Part shown: in pieces, positions 1-7,556 of the stretch
Layout of the letters: each line of letters opens with the position of its first letter
Numbering within the stretch: position 1 is the first letter of the stretch
Assembly (NCBI GenBank): GCA_910579335.1
Contig: CAJTUQ010000013.1
Coordinates: forward strand, 21,262-36,707
Length of the DNA: 15,446 bases
Direction of reading: 5' to 3'
Origin: an uncultured Dorea sp.
GTDB lineage: Bacteria > Bacillota > Clostridia > Lachnospirales > Lachnospiraceae
The notes under the pieces: model-generated
What the model saw: only the letters and a program-made list of their open reading frames with translations
Database searches by the model: none
What the model was told of the DNA's origin: nothing
Translations under genes and position numbers: made by a program

Positions 1-1403
1 AAAAACTGCGGCAGAATCCATTTTGCCGCAAGAGCCGTGACTGTAAGAATGACAAGATACCTTACGTACCATTGAAATGCAAACAACTCCATTGTCACAA
101 GATTCAGAGCGAGATAGATACATGATATTATCACGCTCTTTTTTAACGGTATCACCCGTCTTCCCGCAACCTTCTTTTCCAGATACCCCTGGAACACCAG
201 CAGAATAAAATAACTTGACGCCGTCGTATAGGCGGCGGCCATATACCCGAACCGCCGGATACAGACATAGTTCAAAATTACATTGACAACCATTGCGGCA
301 ATCGTACCCGCCGCTACATAAGAAGTTTTTTTGTAATAATTCTGGATTGCCGTATAGATATAGCTGTAAAACCGAAGCAGCGTCCCTGTCACCATCGGCG
401 CTATCAAAAAGACAGCCATACGATATTCTTTCGGCCCAAGCACTGCCACGATTTCCGGCGCCAGCGCCACAAGAAACCATGACAGTATTCCAAAGCCATG
501 CATAAGAACTGTCCACGGCTCTTTTATATCTTCCGCTTCATTCCCTGATATTTTCTCATACATCCACGGCAGAAAAGCATTCCACACCGAGTCCTCCACA
601 ATCCAGATAATAAAAGAAATCGTTGTGCCAAGGGCAAAGATACCCGTGTATTCATAACCAGCCAGGAACTGAATCATGATTTTGTCCGCCTGATTCATAA
701 TCTGGATAGAAATCGCCTCCGGAATCAGCGGCAGACTGTATTTAAGGGCGTATTTCCAATATTCCGCCTGAATAAATCTTCTCCCCTGCCTCCACAAAAG
801 CACCGCCACAAGAAAGCCGCCGATCACCTGCGGCACATAAAATCCCCAGACGCGCAGCTCTACCAGCTTGTCCAGATATCCGTCGGCGCGCCCCCGCCAG
901 ATAAGGAAAATAGACAGCATGGTAGCAGGGACGATGGTCACCGTCGTTATAAAAATACTCGCCTTATACCGCATCATCTGTTTTTCGCGCCGCTGCATAA
1001 AGAGAATGCTCGTATATCCAAACACATAGAAAAACGCCATATAGAACATCATATCCGTCATTCCCCAGAATTTCTGCACCTGCGGCCGAAAAACCATGCA
1101 CAGCACAAAAAAGGCGGCAATGGAAAAGTAAGAAAGAGTCTGGACCGCAGACACATACTCGTTATACTTCTCTCCCATATCATATTTCGCCCTGTCCACA
1201 CTTCTGAAAAGACACAACGACATAACCGGAACCATTATAAGAAGCCAGGATTCATAAACCCTGATTTCCCCGTACTGCGCCGCAGATAACAGACGCGTAT
1301 AGACCGGCGTGGTCAAAAACGTGATTCCACGGATAAAAAGCTGTCCTACAATATAAAAAATTCCCGCTTTCAGCGCAAGTTGATTTAATTTTTGATTCTG
1401 CAT
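1..1403 (-). CDS. Wzx-type oligosaccharide flippase (polysaccharide biosynthesis protein), 3' end cut by window edge
   Basis: A polytopic membrane protein of the MATE/Wzx superfamily that would move lipid-linked oligosaccharide units from the inner to the outer face of the membrane. I translated 467 codons from the ATG at 1403-1401 to the window edge without a stop; family members are usually about 480-500 residues, so little is missing. The N-terminus (MQNQKLNQLALKAG, then a hydrophobic stretch followed by TPVYTRLLSAAQYGE) is the classic start of PF01943-type flippases, in which a short cytoplasmic lead precedes helix 1 and a TRLL...YG loop. A mid-protein segment (SLPLIPEAISIQIMNQADKIMI) is also a family hallmark. 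A GAGGGA ribosome site lies just upstream. It is transcribed away from the acyl-modification operon from a divergent promoter. The transported substrate cannot be read from sequence; the neighbouring glycosyltransferase genes suggest a cell-wall glycan precursor. Certain as to family, uncertain as to substrate. Confidence 0.9.
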   Translation of the reverse strand, partial: MQNQKLNQLALKAGIFYIVGQLFIRGITFLTTPVYTRLLSAAQYGEIRVYESWLLIMVPVMSLCLFRSVDRAKYDMGEKYNEYVSAVQTLSYFSIAAFFVLCMVFRPQVQKFWGMTDMMFYMAFFYVFGYTSILFMQRREKQMMRYKASIFITTVTIVPATMLSIFLIWRGRADGYLDKLVELRVWGFYVPQVIGGFLVAVLLWRQGRRFIQAEYWKYALKYSLPLIPEAISIQIMNQADKIMIQFLAGYEYTGIFALGTTISFIIWIVEDSVWNAFLPWMYEKISGNEAEDIKEPWTVLMHGFGILSWFLVALAPEIVAVLGPKEYRMAVFLIAPMVTGTLLRFYSYIYTAIQNYYKKTSYVAAGTIAAMVVNVILNYVCIRRFGYMAAAYTTASSYFILLVFQGYLEKKVAGRRVIPLKKSVIISCIYLALNLVTMELFAFQWYVRYLVILTVTALAAKWILPQF

Positions 1404-1474
1404 ATTTTCCCTCTGCCCAACGCCCGATTTCAAACAAAATTCCGTATTCCCCTCTCTGTACAAGGGTATGATAC

Positions 1475-1503
1475 ATTATTGCATAAAAACTCTCCCTGCG
1501 CAA
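1475..1503 (-). promoter_or_regulatory. Candidate sigma-A promoter for the flippase gene
   Basis: On the minus strand, TTGCGC (1503-1498) is separated by exactly 17 bases from AATAAT (1480-1475, 5 of 6 to the -10 consensus). A TGC directly before the -10 makes it an extended -10. The gene start lies about 70 bases downstream. The -35 is weak (3 of 6), so the extended -10 probably carries the activity. Seen in sequence only; no start site is known. Confidence 0.55.
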
Positions 1504-1518
1504 GACACACATATCTTG
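1501..1518. promoter_or_regulatory. Short inverted repeat between divergent promoters, possible operator
   Basis: CAAGA (1501-1505) and TCTTG (1514-1518) form a 5-base inverted repeat with an 8-base spacer. It overlaps the -35 hexamers of both divergent promoters (1498-1503 minus, 1516-1521 plus). A repressor bound here could control both transcripts. Such a short repeat can arise by chance, so this is only a candidate. Confidence 0.25.
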
Positions 1519-1544
1519 AGTTTCATGCACAGTTATGTTAAAAT
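1516..1544 (+). promoter_or_regulatory. Candidate sigma-A promoter for the acyl-modification operon
   Basis: TTGAGT (1516-1521, 4 of 6) and TAAAAT (1539-1544, 5 of 6) are separated by 17 bases, the preferred spacing. The start of transcription would be near 1551, giving a leader of about 40 bases before the ATG at 1591. That leader carries the strong ribosome site AGAAGGAGA (1575-1583), 7 bases from the start codon. No other promoter is evident before the following two genes, so it likely drives all three. Confidence 0.65.
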
Positions 1545-1590
1545 TGAGTACGCAATCCACTTTTGCAGTACGTGAGAAGGAGAATCGATA

Positions 1591-2913
1591 ATGGCATTCG
1601 TAATTGAAAAAAAATTGAAAAATGTTATGACATTTTATTATCTTATGAAGTTGGATAAAAAAGTGCCCGCCGACCGGGAATTTATCCGAAAACGGCAGGG
1701 GAAAAAGGTGCACGAACTTATGAAGCGCGCCTACAAAATCCCGTTTTACCGCAAGCGGTTCAAGGAAAACCACCTCACGCCCGACGACTTTCACACACCG
1801 GAAGATTTGGTGAAATTTCCAATTACCACAAGGGCGGAGCTCAGGCTTTGGATGCAGGAGGAATATGAAAAGCATCCCGATATGCACAAACGCTGGACCG
1901 TACTTTCCACAAGCGGCTCTTCCGGAGTTCCGTTAAAATTCATCCAGACGCAGCGGGAGTCGGCCTGTGTCGACGCCAACTGGATACGCGTCCTTATGTA
2001 CGCAGGTTATCATCCTCTGCGCGGCAAGCTCTTCTCCTTTGTGACCAGCCACAAAAAAATCGACCCGAAAAAAGGAGACTCTATCATTCAGAAATTCGGG
2101 CTTATGCGGCGCAAAGTCGTCTCGGAAGACAACTGCTCCGGGGACGGCATCCGCGACATTATCAAAGAGTTGAATGCGTACAAGCCGGACGTCCTGTGTT
2201 TCCGCCGGAACTGTCTTGTCCGTATGGCGCTCTATGCAAAGCGCCATAACATAAAAATATACAAGCCGAAACTGTACACGCCTGTAAGCGAGATGGTTGA
2301 CGACATGACAAAGAAGATTCTCACGGAAGCCTTCGGGGACGGCCTGTTTGACGCCTACGGCAGCTCCGAGACCGGAAGCTGTGTCGTTAAGCTTCCCGGC
2401 GAGGAACTTTACTACATTAACAGCGATACCCATGTCGTCAACATTTATGATGAAGACAACCGTCTGGCTGACGACGGAAGAGTGATTGTTACAACTTTAT
2501 TTAAGAAGGATTTTCCGTTTATAAATTATGAAATCGGAGACAGGGCTTCCTCCGTGACATTGGACGGCGTACGTTATATCAAATCGATTCAGGGAAGGGT
2601 CAACGACCTTGTAAAGCATGAAAACAGTGCCGAGACTTCCGCACTCTACCTGATGAAGATTCCCAACGGTATCGTGGGTATCGCTCAATTCCGCTTTATT
2701 CAGGAATCCTATCACGATATGCGTATACAACTTGTGAAAGACCCAAATAATACTACTAACACAAAGGAAACGATTGAACGCTTTTTCCGGAAAAAGATGT
2801 CGGAGCTTTTCGGCGACGAATTTACTCTCCATTTTGAGTGGCTGGACGTCATCCCTCCCGACAAAAACGGAAAGCTTCGCTGTTTCGCATGTGAAATCAA
2901 AGACAACACATAA
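1591..2913 (+). CDS. PaaK/CapK-family adenylate-forming ligase (acid-CoA ligase-like)
   Basis: A 440-residue cytosolic member of the adenylate-forming enzyme superfamily, in the phenylacetate-CoA ligase/CapK branch, which activates a carboxylic acid with ATP and usually passes it to CoA. The N-terminal segment (AYKIPFYRKRF, residues 47-57) is typical of the branch. Core motifs follow in order: the phosphate-binding loop STSGSSGVPLKF (106-117), DAYGSSETG (254-262), YEIGD (313-317), the hinge GRVNDLV (335-341) and a C-terminal PPDKNGKLR (422-430) that supplies the catalytic lysine. All key residues seem present, so it should be active. Paralogues of this branch sit in capsule and exopolysaccharide loci, where their acid substrate is mostly unknown. 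It is the first gene of the operon, 16 bases before the reductase gene. The substrate here is unknown; an acid made by the reductase next door is an inference. Confidence 0.88.
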   Translation: MAFVIEKKLKNVMTFYYLMKLDKKVPADREFIRKRQGKKVHELMKRAYKIPFYRKRFKENHLTPDDFHTPEDLVKFPITTRAELRLWMQEEYEKHPDMHKRWTVLSTSGSSGVPLKFIQTQRESACVDANWIRVLMYAGYHPLRGKLFSFVTSHKKIDPKKGDSIIQKFGLMRRKVVSEDNCSGDGIRDIIKELNAYKPDVLCFRRNCLVRMALYAKRHNIKIYKPKLYTPVSEMVDDMTKKILTEAFGDGLFDAYGSSETGSCVVKLPGEELYYINSDTHVVNIYDEDNRLADDGRVIVTTLFKKDFPFINYEIGDRASSVTLDGVRYIKSIQGRVNDLVKHENSAETSALYLMKIPNGIVGIAQFRFIQESYHDMRIQLVKDPNNTTNTKETIERFFRKKMSELFGDEFTLHFEWLDVIPPDKNGKLRCFACEIKDNT

Positions 2914-2929
2914 GCAAAGGGGAAAAACC

Positions 2930-3859
2930 ATGAGAAAAAATATCGGCGTCATCGGAGCCGGCTCCGTGGGAAGCGTCCTGATCTCCCACCTGTTTCCGGC
3001 ATATCCTGACAATTTTTATCTGCTGGCCACCGGAAACCGGGCGGAACGAATGAGAAAAAACGGGCTTTCCATCAATGACCAGACACTGAAACCGCAGATC
3101 TATTCGGACAGGGCCCAGAATGTATCTCTTGACCTTCTAATCGTTGCGGTAAAAAGCTACAGCCTTGATTCTGTCATTGACGATATCCGTCCGCTGATTC
3201 AGCCGGAAACAATAATCCTGCCGCTGTTAAACGGCATTACGGCAACCGAACGCCTGCAGTCCTATTTCCCGGACAACCGCGTGTTGTACGGCGTTATGAT
3301 CCGGACAGACGCACACCGCACCGGACACAAAGTATACTACACTACGAAAGGCGAGATCCAGCTTGGATATGCCTATAATGACCCTGTCAAGCCTGAGGTG
3401 GAGCAAGTGCGCAGACTTCTTGCAGACGCCGGGTTAAATGCAAATATCTATGAAGACATGCGGCGTATCCAATGGCGCAAATGGATGCTGAATACCGGCG
3501 GTTCACAGGCGGCGGTTGAAATCGGGGTGGAATGCGGATACTTTGAACAGGTGGACGAAATCGTGGAAATCATCCGTCTGTGCATAGATGAAATCGTAGA
3601 GCTTGCAAAAGCGGAAAAGGTCAATATAACCGCAGAGGACCGGGATGACATCATTCAATTCCTGCTCGGCTATCCGGCCCACAAAAAAATGTCCATGCTG
3701 CAGGACGTGGAAGCGGGAAGACCTATTGAGATAGAAGAATATGCCGGCACCGTAATCCGGCTTGGGAAAAAACACGGCATACCCACTCCGGCAAACCGTT
3801 TGATCTATCTTTCCATAGCCGCAAAAAAGAAAGTATCCGAACTGAAGAAGCATCTATAA
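2930..3859 (+). CDS. Ketopantoate reductase family (ApbA/PanE-like) 2-oxo-acid reductase
   Basis: A 309-residue NADPH-dependent reductase of the ketopantoate reductase fold, which reduces a 2-oxo acid to a 2-hydroxy acid. The start ATG at 2930 is set by AAAGGGG (2916-2922, 7 bases away); a longer open frame from 2774 runs inside the ligase gene and is not used. Seen: the Rossmann loop GVIGAGSVGS (6-15); LLNGI with the conserved Asn (101); the catalytic-type Lys in QWRKWMLN (184); and the C-terminal SMLQDVEAGRPIEIE segment (255-269), which holds the catalytic Glu region. True PanE is usually near panB/panC or alone. This one lies between an acid-activating ligase and a membrane acyltransferase, so it may have been recruited to make a hydroxy acid for surface decoration rather than pantothenate. 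Family assignment is firm; the pathway is open, so no panE symbol is given. Confidence 0.88.
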   Translation: MRKNIGVIGAGSVGSVLISHLFPAYPDNFYLLATGNRAERMRKNGLSINDQTLKPQIYSDRAQNVSLDLLIVAVKSYSLDSVIDDIRPLIQPETIILPLLNGITATERLQSYFPDNRVLYGVMIRTDAHRTGHKVYYTTKGEIQLGYAYNDPVKPEVEQVRRLLADAGLNANIYEDMRRIQWRKWMLNTGGSQAAVEIGVECGYFEQVDEIVEIIRLCIDEIVELAKAEKVNITAEDRDDIIQFLLGYPAHKKMSMLQDVEAGRPIEIEEYAGTVIRLGKKHGIPTPANRLIYLSIAAKKKVSELKKHL

Positions 3860-3884
3860 AAATAATCCGGAGGTCAGCATTAAA

Positions 3885-4970
3885 ATGTACGCAAAAAAGA
3901 GAAATGGCGCTATTGACTTTTGGCGTTTTATATTTTCTTTAGTCATTGTTTCCTTTCATACATTCCATTACGAAAGCATAAACGGCATCCAGCCGTTTAT
4001 AGGCGGAAATTCTTCCGTAGAATTTTTCTTTCTTGTCTCAGGCTTCCTGATGGCACAATCCGCAGACCGGGTAACCGATGCCAAAGACCGGCTCGGAGCG
4101 GAGACGGCCCGGTTTATGACACGGAAGATAAAAGGACTGTATCCCGAATTTGCAGTCGCATGGGTCATGGCATTTATCGTCATGCATTTGGCGAAAAAAA
4201 CTTTTTCCCTTACTTCCATCGTCAAAGACTTTCTGACAGGCTTATGGGAATTATGCCTTCTGCGCATGTCCGGGCTGGCAGGATACAGGGCAAATGTGGT
4301 GACTTGGTATATTTCTGCCATGATACTTGCAATGCTTGTACTGTATCCTCTCTTAATAAAATATAAAGATACCTTTTTTGTCCTTGCCGCCCCTTGCATA
4401 AGTATCTTTCTGCTTGGCTACATGTATCAGGTCTTCGGCAATCTGAACGGAGGAACCGCATGGGAAGGCTTTTACTACCGCGGGCTTATGCGTGCTTTCG
4501 CTGATTTATCGCTTGGATGTATTGCATGGAAGCTGTGCCAGGCCATAAAGAAATATGAATACACCAGGCTGGCGCGCACAATCTTTTCAATTATAGAACT
4601 GGGGGGATATCTTTTCTGTCTTTTCCTGATGTCTGGCCGCGTCTCCCCTGATATGTCTTTCGTACTGTTAATGGTATTTTTTATATGCGTGCCGATTACC
4701 TTCAGCCATGCGGCGGTAACGGCCGGGTTATTTGACAACAGATTGTGTTATTTTCTCGGAAAAGCAAGCTTTTCCCTATATATCGGCCATATTTTCTGGG
4801 TAAAATCACTGGAAGCACTTTTCCCTTCCTTTACGCTCAAGCAGCGGCTAGCCGTCCTTTTCGCCTGCCTTGTATTGACGGTGATAACGATTATGAAATT
4901 ATCGGATTATATAAGGAAAACGGCGCCGTCCGCCGTATCTTCCGTAAAAAAATTAATGATACGCCAATAA
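3885..4970 (+). CDS. Membrane acyltransferase, acyltransferase_3 (OafA/WecH-like) family
   Basis: A 361-residue polytopic membrane protein of the acyltransferase_3 family (PF01757), whose members move acetyl or other acyl groups from cytosolic acyl-CoA to sugars of surface glycans. The N-terminus has the family signature: IDFWRFIFSLVIVSFH (10-25) with the conserved His25, then SSVEFFFLVSGFLM (43-56) and the cytosolic RKIKGLYPEF (80-89). Roughly ten hydrophobic segments follow, with GKASFSLYIGHIFW near the C-terminus, also typical. The protein is the length of a stand-alone acyltransferase_3 without an SGNH domain. GGAGG lies 11 bases before the ATG, and 25 bases separate it from the reductase stop. 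As last gene of the operon, directly before a terminator, it could be the transfer step for the acid prepared by the first two genes (inference); plain O-acetylation is the conservative alternative. Confidence 0.88.
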   Translation: MYAKKRNGAIDFWRFIFSLVIVSFHTFHYESINGIQPFIGGNSSVEFFFLVSGFLMAQSADRVTDAKDRLGAETARFMTRKIKGLYPEFAVAWVMAFIVMHLAKKTFSLTSIVKDFLTGLWELCLLRMSGLAGYRANVVTWYISAMILAMLVLYPLLIKYKDTFFVLAAPCISIFLLGYMYQVFGNLNGGTAWEGFYYRGLMRAFADLSLGCIAWKLCQAIKKYEYTRLARTIFSIIELGGYLFCLFLMSGRVSPDMSFVLLMVFFICVPITFSHAAVTAGLFDNRLCYFLGKASFSLYIGHIFWVKSLEALFPSFTLKQRLAVLFACLVLTVITIMKLSDYIRKTAPSAVSSVKKLMIRQ

Positions 4971-4976
4971 AATAAA

Positions 4977-5021
4977 ACAATGGCATTCAGCCGCCTGCTT
5001 CCGGCGTCTGAATGCCATTGT
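4977..5021. terminator. Bidirectional rho-independent terminator
   Basis: Perfect 14-base arms (4977-4990 and 5008-5021) enclose a 17-base loop that holds a further CGCC/GGCG pairing (4992-4995 with 5003-5006). T-rich tracts follow on both strands: CCTATTTTATCTTTT on the plus side and TTTATTTTATT on the minus side. It lies 6 bases past the acyltransferase stop and 1 base past the GT2 stop, so it ends both convergent operons. Confidence 0.92.
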
Positions 5022-5022
5022 C

Positions 5023-5967
5023 CTATTTTATCTTTTCAGCATTCTCTTTGTTTGTTTCCGCTATAATAAAATGAGGCCGCCGTTTCGACTCCATATAGGT
5101 CTTGGCTATATACTGACCCATAATGCCCATGCAGAACAATTGTATGCCGCCGATAAATATGATTACGCAGATCGTAGACGCCCAGCCTGCGACCGGATCC
5201 CCGAATACCATTCTGCGCACTATGATAAATACAAGAATCATAAAGGAACACGCCGTCATAAACATCCCGAACCATGACGCAATACTAAGCGGCGCCTGTG
5301 AAAAATTAATGATTCCGTCAATCGCATACTTCAGAAGCTTCCAGAAGCTCCATTTTGTTTCTCCTGCCATCCGCTCTACATTTTTATACGGCAGCCAATA
5401 AGTACGGAAGCCGACCCACCCGAAAATACCTTTCGAAAAACGGTTGTATTCGCTCATAGATACGATAGCGTCCACCATCTCTCGCTTCATCAGTCGAAAA
5501 TCTCTGGCTCCGTCCACTACGTCCGTATCTGAGATGGAATTAATCAGCTGATAGAACCTTCTGGCAAACCAGCTCCGTATGACCGGTTCTCCCTCTCTGC
5601 TGGTACGCCTTGTCGCCACACTGTCGTACTCACCGCTTTCTAATATTTCCAGCATCTGCGGCAGCAAAGACGGCGGGTCCTGCAGATCCGCATCCATTAC
5701 CGCCACATATTCGCCCTGAGAATTGCTAAAGCCAGCATACATTGCGGCTTCCTTTCCGAAATTGCGGGAAAAGGACAAGTATACGACGTGCGTATCCTCC
5801 GACGCCAGCTTGCGCAGGATGGAAACCGTTTTATCCTTTGAACCGTCATTCACAAAAATCAATTCATAGTCACCGGATAAAAATTTCAGGGTATCCGTAA
5901 CTTCCTTATAAAAATACGGCAGCACTTCCTGTTCATTATAACAAGGAATAATCAACGACAGCTTCAT
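5023..5967 (-). CDS. GtrB/DPM1-type GT2: polyprenyl-phosphate glycosyltransferase
   Basis: A 314-residue family-2 glycosyltransferase that would transfer a sugar from its nucleotide form to undecaprenyl phosphate at the inner membrane face. A GT-A domain (residues 1-215) shows LSLIIPCYNE (4-12), IFVNDGS (37-43), the metal- and nucleotide-binding DADLQDPP (92-99) and the DVVDGARDFRLM segment (149-160) common in GtrB/DPM1 enzymes. Two C-terminal transmembrane helices (about 229-252 and 262-288) end in the family's GIMGQYIAKTYMESKRRP. I chose the ATG at 5967 because AAGGAG (5983-5978) lies 10 bases upstream; an in-frame GTG at 6000 would add 11 unlikely residues. It follows the phosphoglycerol transferase by 32 bases and is the last gene before the terminator. 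The sugar cannot be told; glucose or GlcNAc are the usual ones. Comparable enzymes include GtrB and streptococcal GacI. Confidence 0.9.
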   Translation of the reverse strand: MKLSLIIPCYNEQEVLPYFYKEVTDTLKFLSGDYELIFVNDGSKDKTVSILRKLASEDTHVVYLSFSRNFGKEAAMYAGFSNSQGEYVAVMDADLQDPPSLLPQMLEILESGEYDSVATRRTSREGEPVIRSWFARRFYQLINSISDTDVVDGARDFRLMKREMVDAIVSMSEYNRFSKGIFGWVGFRTYWLPYKNVERMAGETKWSFWKLLKYAIDGIINFSQAPLSIASWFGMFMTACSFMILVFIIVRRMVFGDPVAGWASTICVIIFIGGIQLFCMGIMGQYIAKTYMESKRRPHFIIAETNKENAEKIK

Positions 5968-5977
5968 ATTGTTCTCT

Positions 5978-5983
5978 CTCCTT
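5978..5983 (-). promoter_or_regulatory. Ribosome binding site deciding the GT2 start
   Basis: AAGGAG lies 10 bases upstream of the ATG at 5967 and downstream of the in-frame GTG at 6000. It therefore supports the shorter protein beginning MKLSLIIPCYNE. Confidence 0.8.
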
Positions 5984-5999
5984 CTTAACGGCTTGTACA

Positions 6000-7556
6000 C
6001 TATGGGTACAGTATTTCATTATCATAGAATACCGATTTCTTATTTAACTCCTCAAACATTTTTTCATATCCGTATTTTTCCGACAGTGTCTGCTCCTCTG
6101 AAAACAAATTCGTTCCCAGCCCCAGCCTGTCTCCCTCAATCTCGACGCCAAGACTTGCCAGCGTAGTAGGGAAGATATCCATAGTCGTAAAGCTTCTCCC
6201 CTTCTCACGAATCGGCTGTATTGGCGAATTGATAAATGTATTATATACTTTTCGTACGGTCTCGCCGTTATGCTTGTCGTACGACAGCTCCGCATAATAG
6301 TCAGAATCCATACTGCAATGATCTCCGACGATTACAACCGTAGTGTTTTCATAAAAATCCTGCTGTTTGATCCACTCCACAAACTCGTTCACCTGCGCCG
6401 ACGCACATGCCCACACATTAGAATATTGAACATCGTACTTGTCGGGACATCTTTCGCATACATAGCCGTCCTGATGATGGGTATCCACAGTCAGCATAGA
6501 AAAATTAAACGGCTTGTCCCCGGAGGCCAAAGACAGTAGTTTCTCTTTGGCAAAGTCATATAATTTGATATCCTCAAATCCCCACCAGACTCTGTAATCC
6601 TGCGGAATCGCCCCCTCCTCTTTTGCCCTGACATAGTCCCATATCTCATAATTGCCGTGCTGGGTAAAATAAGAAGTCCGTCCGCCGAACTTGAATTTGG
6701 AGCCTGCCAGAAAATAATTATGGTAGCCTTCTTTCTCTAATATATCGCCCAGACTGGTCGCTCCCGGCATGAAAGCCTCATATTTGCCCATAGAGTTATC
6801 CGTTCCGCCGGAAGCGGCGTTATATTCAAACAACTTCAGAGGAAGCCCGGCAGTCTCCGCAACTAACGCTGCAATCGTCCATCCGCATGCCGGAGCCACG
6901 ACAGCTCCCTCAAGCAGCTTTGAATGTGAAAAACTGACATTCTCCTTCGCAAGCTGCGTCATCTCCGGTATGTAGTTCTCATCAAACACGCCCCCGTTGG
7001 CCTTATCCTGCGAGGACGTCTCGGCGGACTCCATATAGATACAGATAAGGTTGCGCTTCTTTTCCGGAAATTTAATCTTCACATCTTTGGCATCCACATA
7101 TTCTTCCTTGATAAAGTTAGACTGTTCAATCTGGTTGCGCGCATAAGTGATAATCCCGAAACACTCATCCGCCGAATATACAAGTCCGCCGAGCCACGCC
7201 GCAAAAAACAAAGCCCAAAAGAACACCGGTGGACGGAAAGGCCAGAGCTTCCATCTCCATTCCTTCTTATTTCCGCCGTTTATTACCAGGCTGTACATGC
7301 TTTTGGCAGGGAAATACATGGCCGAAAGCTCTAAAAACAGCAGAAATACAGCAGGGCACAGCGCCGTTTTTATATAGCTTTGGACAAATTCCTCCGATGT
7401 TCCCTCAAGCGGCATATTCAGATGAAATACGATTTCCTCAAAACCGATGTTTCCATAATTGTTTTTGGCCCATAAAAGGCTGAACGAAAGAAGGAGGCAT
7501 AAGAAAACGGATATTTGAAACAGAACCTTTCCTATTATTTTAATCCCTTTTTTCAT
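6000..7556 (-). CDS. MdoB/OpgB-type phosphoglycerol transferase (LTA synthase superfamily, sulfatase fold)
   Basis: A 518-residue membrane enzyme predicted to transfer glycerol phosphate from phosphatidylglycerol to a glycan or lipid acceptor outside the cell. About three N-terminal transmembrane helices (9-29, 64-82, 110-128) precede an extracytoplasmic sulfatase-fold domain from about 168. Seen: metal-site IYMESAE (173-179, Glu176); CGWTIAALVAETAGLPL (224-240) with Thr227 at the nucleophile position; TVDTHH (356-361); and the metal-site VGDHC (410-414, Asp412/His413). The GWTIA...GLPL stretch is closer to MdoB/OpgB than to LtaS, as are the length and the low helix count (LtaS has five helices and about 640 residues). 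A CxxC (367-370) lies in the outer domain. The start ATG at 7556 has GGAAGG 12 bases upstream and overlaps the previous gene by 17 bases; a TTG at 7586 is an alternative. The closest functional analogue by context is streptococcal GacH. Confidence 0.88.
   Translation of the reverse strand: MKKGIKIIGKVLFQISVFLCLLLSFSLLWAKNNYGNIGFEEIVFHLNMPLEGTSEEFVQSYIKTALCPAVFLLFLELSAMYFPAKSMYSLVINGGNKKEWRWKLWPFRPPVFFWALFFAAWLGGLVYSADECFGIITYARNQIEQSNFIKEEYVDAKDVKIKFPEKKRNLICIYMESAETSSQDKANGGVFDENYIPEMTQLAKENVSFSHSKLLEGAVVAPACGWTIAALVAETAGLPLKLFEYNAASGGTDNSMGKYEAFMPGATSLGDILEKEGYHNYFLAGSKFKFGGRTSYFTQHGNYEIWDYVRAKEEGAIPQDYRVWWGFEDIKLYDFAKEKLLSLASGDKPFNFSMLTVDTHHQDGYVCERCPDKYDVQYSNVWACASAQVNEFVEWIKQQDFYENTTVVIVGDHCSMDSDYYAELSYDKHNGETVRKVYNTFINSPIQPIREKGRSFTTMDIFPTTLASLGVEIEGDRLGLGTNLFSEEQTLSEKYGYEKMFEELNKKSVFYDNEILYP

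Noticed and set aside
1252..1887. Minus-strand open frame of 211 codons across the flippase start, intergenic region and ligase gene
   Set aside because: It overlaps two well-supported genes and the divergent promoters, has no recognisable domain, and its codons are the antisense of the ligase gene.
2774..2929. N-terminal extension of the reductase reading frame
   Set aside because: It lies inside the ligase gene in another frame; the Rossmann motif begins right after the ATG at 2930, which has its own ribosome site.
2930..3859. Naming the reductase panE and assigning it to pantothenate synthesis
   Set aside because: No panB or panC is nearby and the context is glycan modification; the family covers several 2-oxo-acid reductases.
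3920..4366. Plus-strand 148-codon open frame inside the acyltransferase gene
   Set aside because: Alternative frame without a ribosome site; the overlapping acyltransferase has clear family motifs.
6000..7556. Lipoteichoic acid synthase LtaS
   Set aside because: Fewer membrane helices, shorter length, and a GWTIA...GLPL active-site region closer to MdoB/OpgB.
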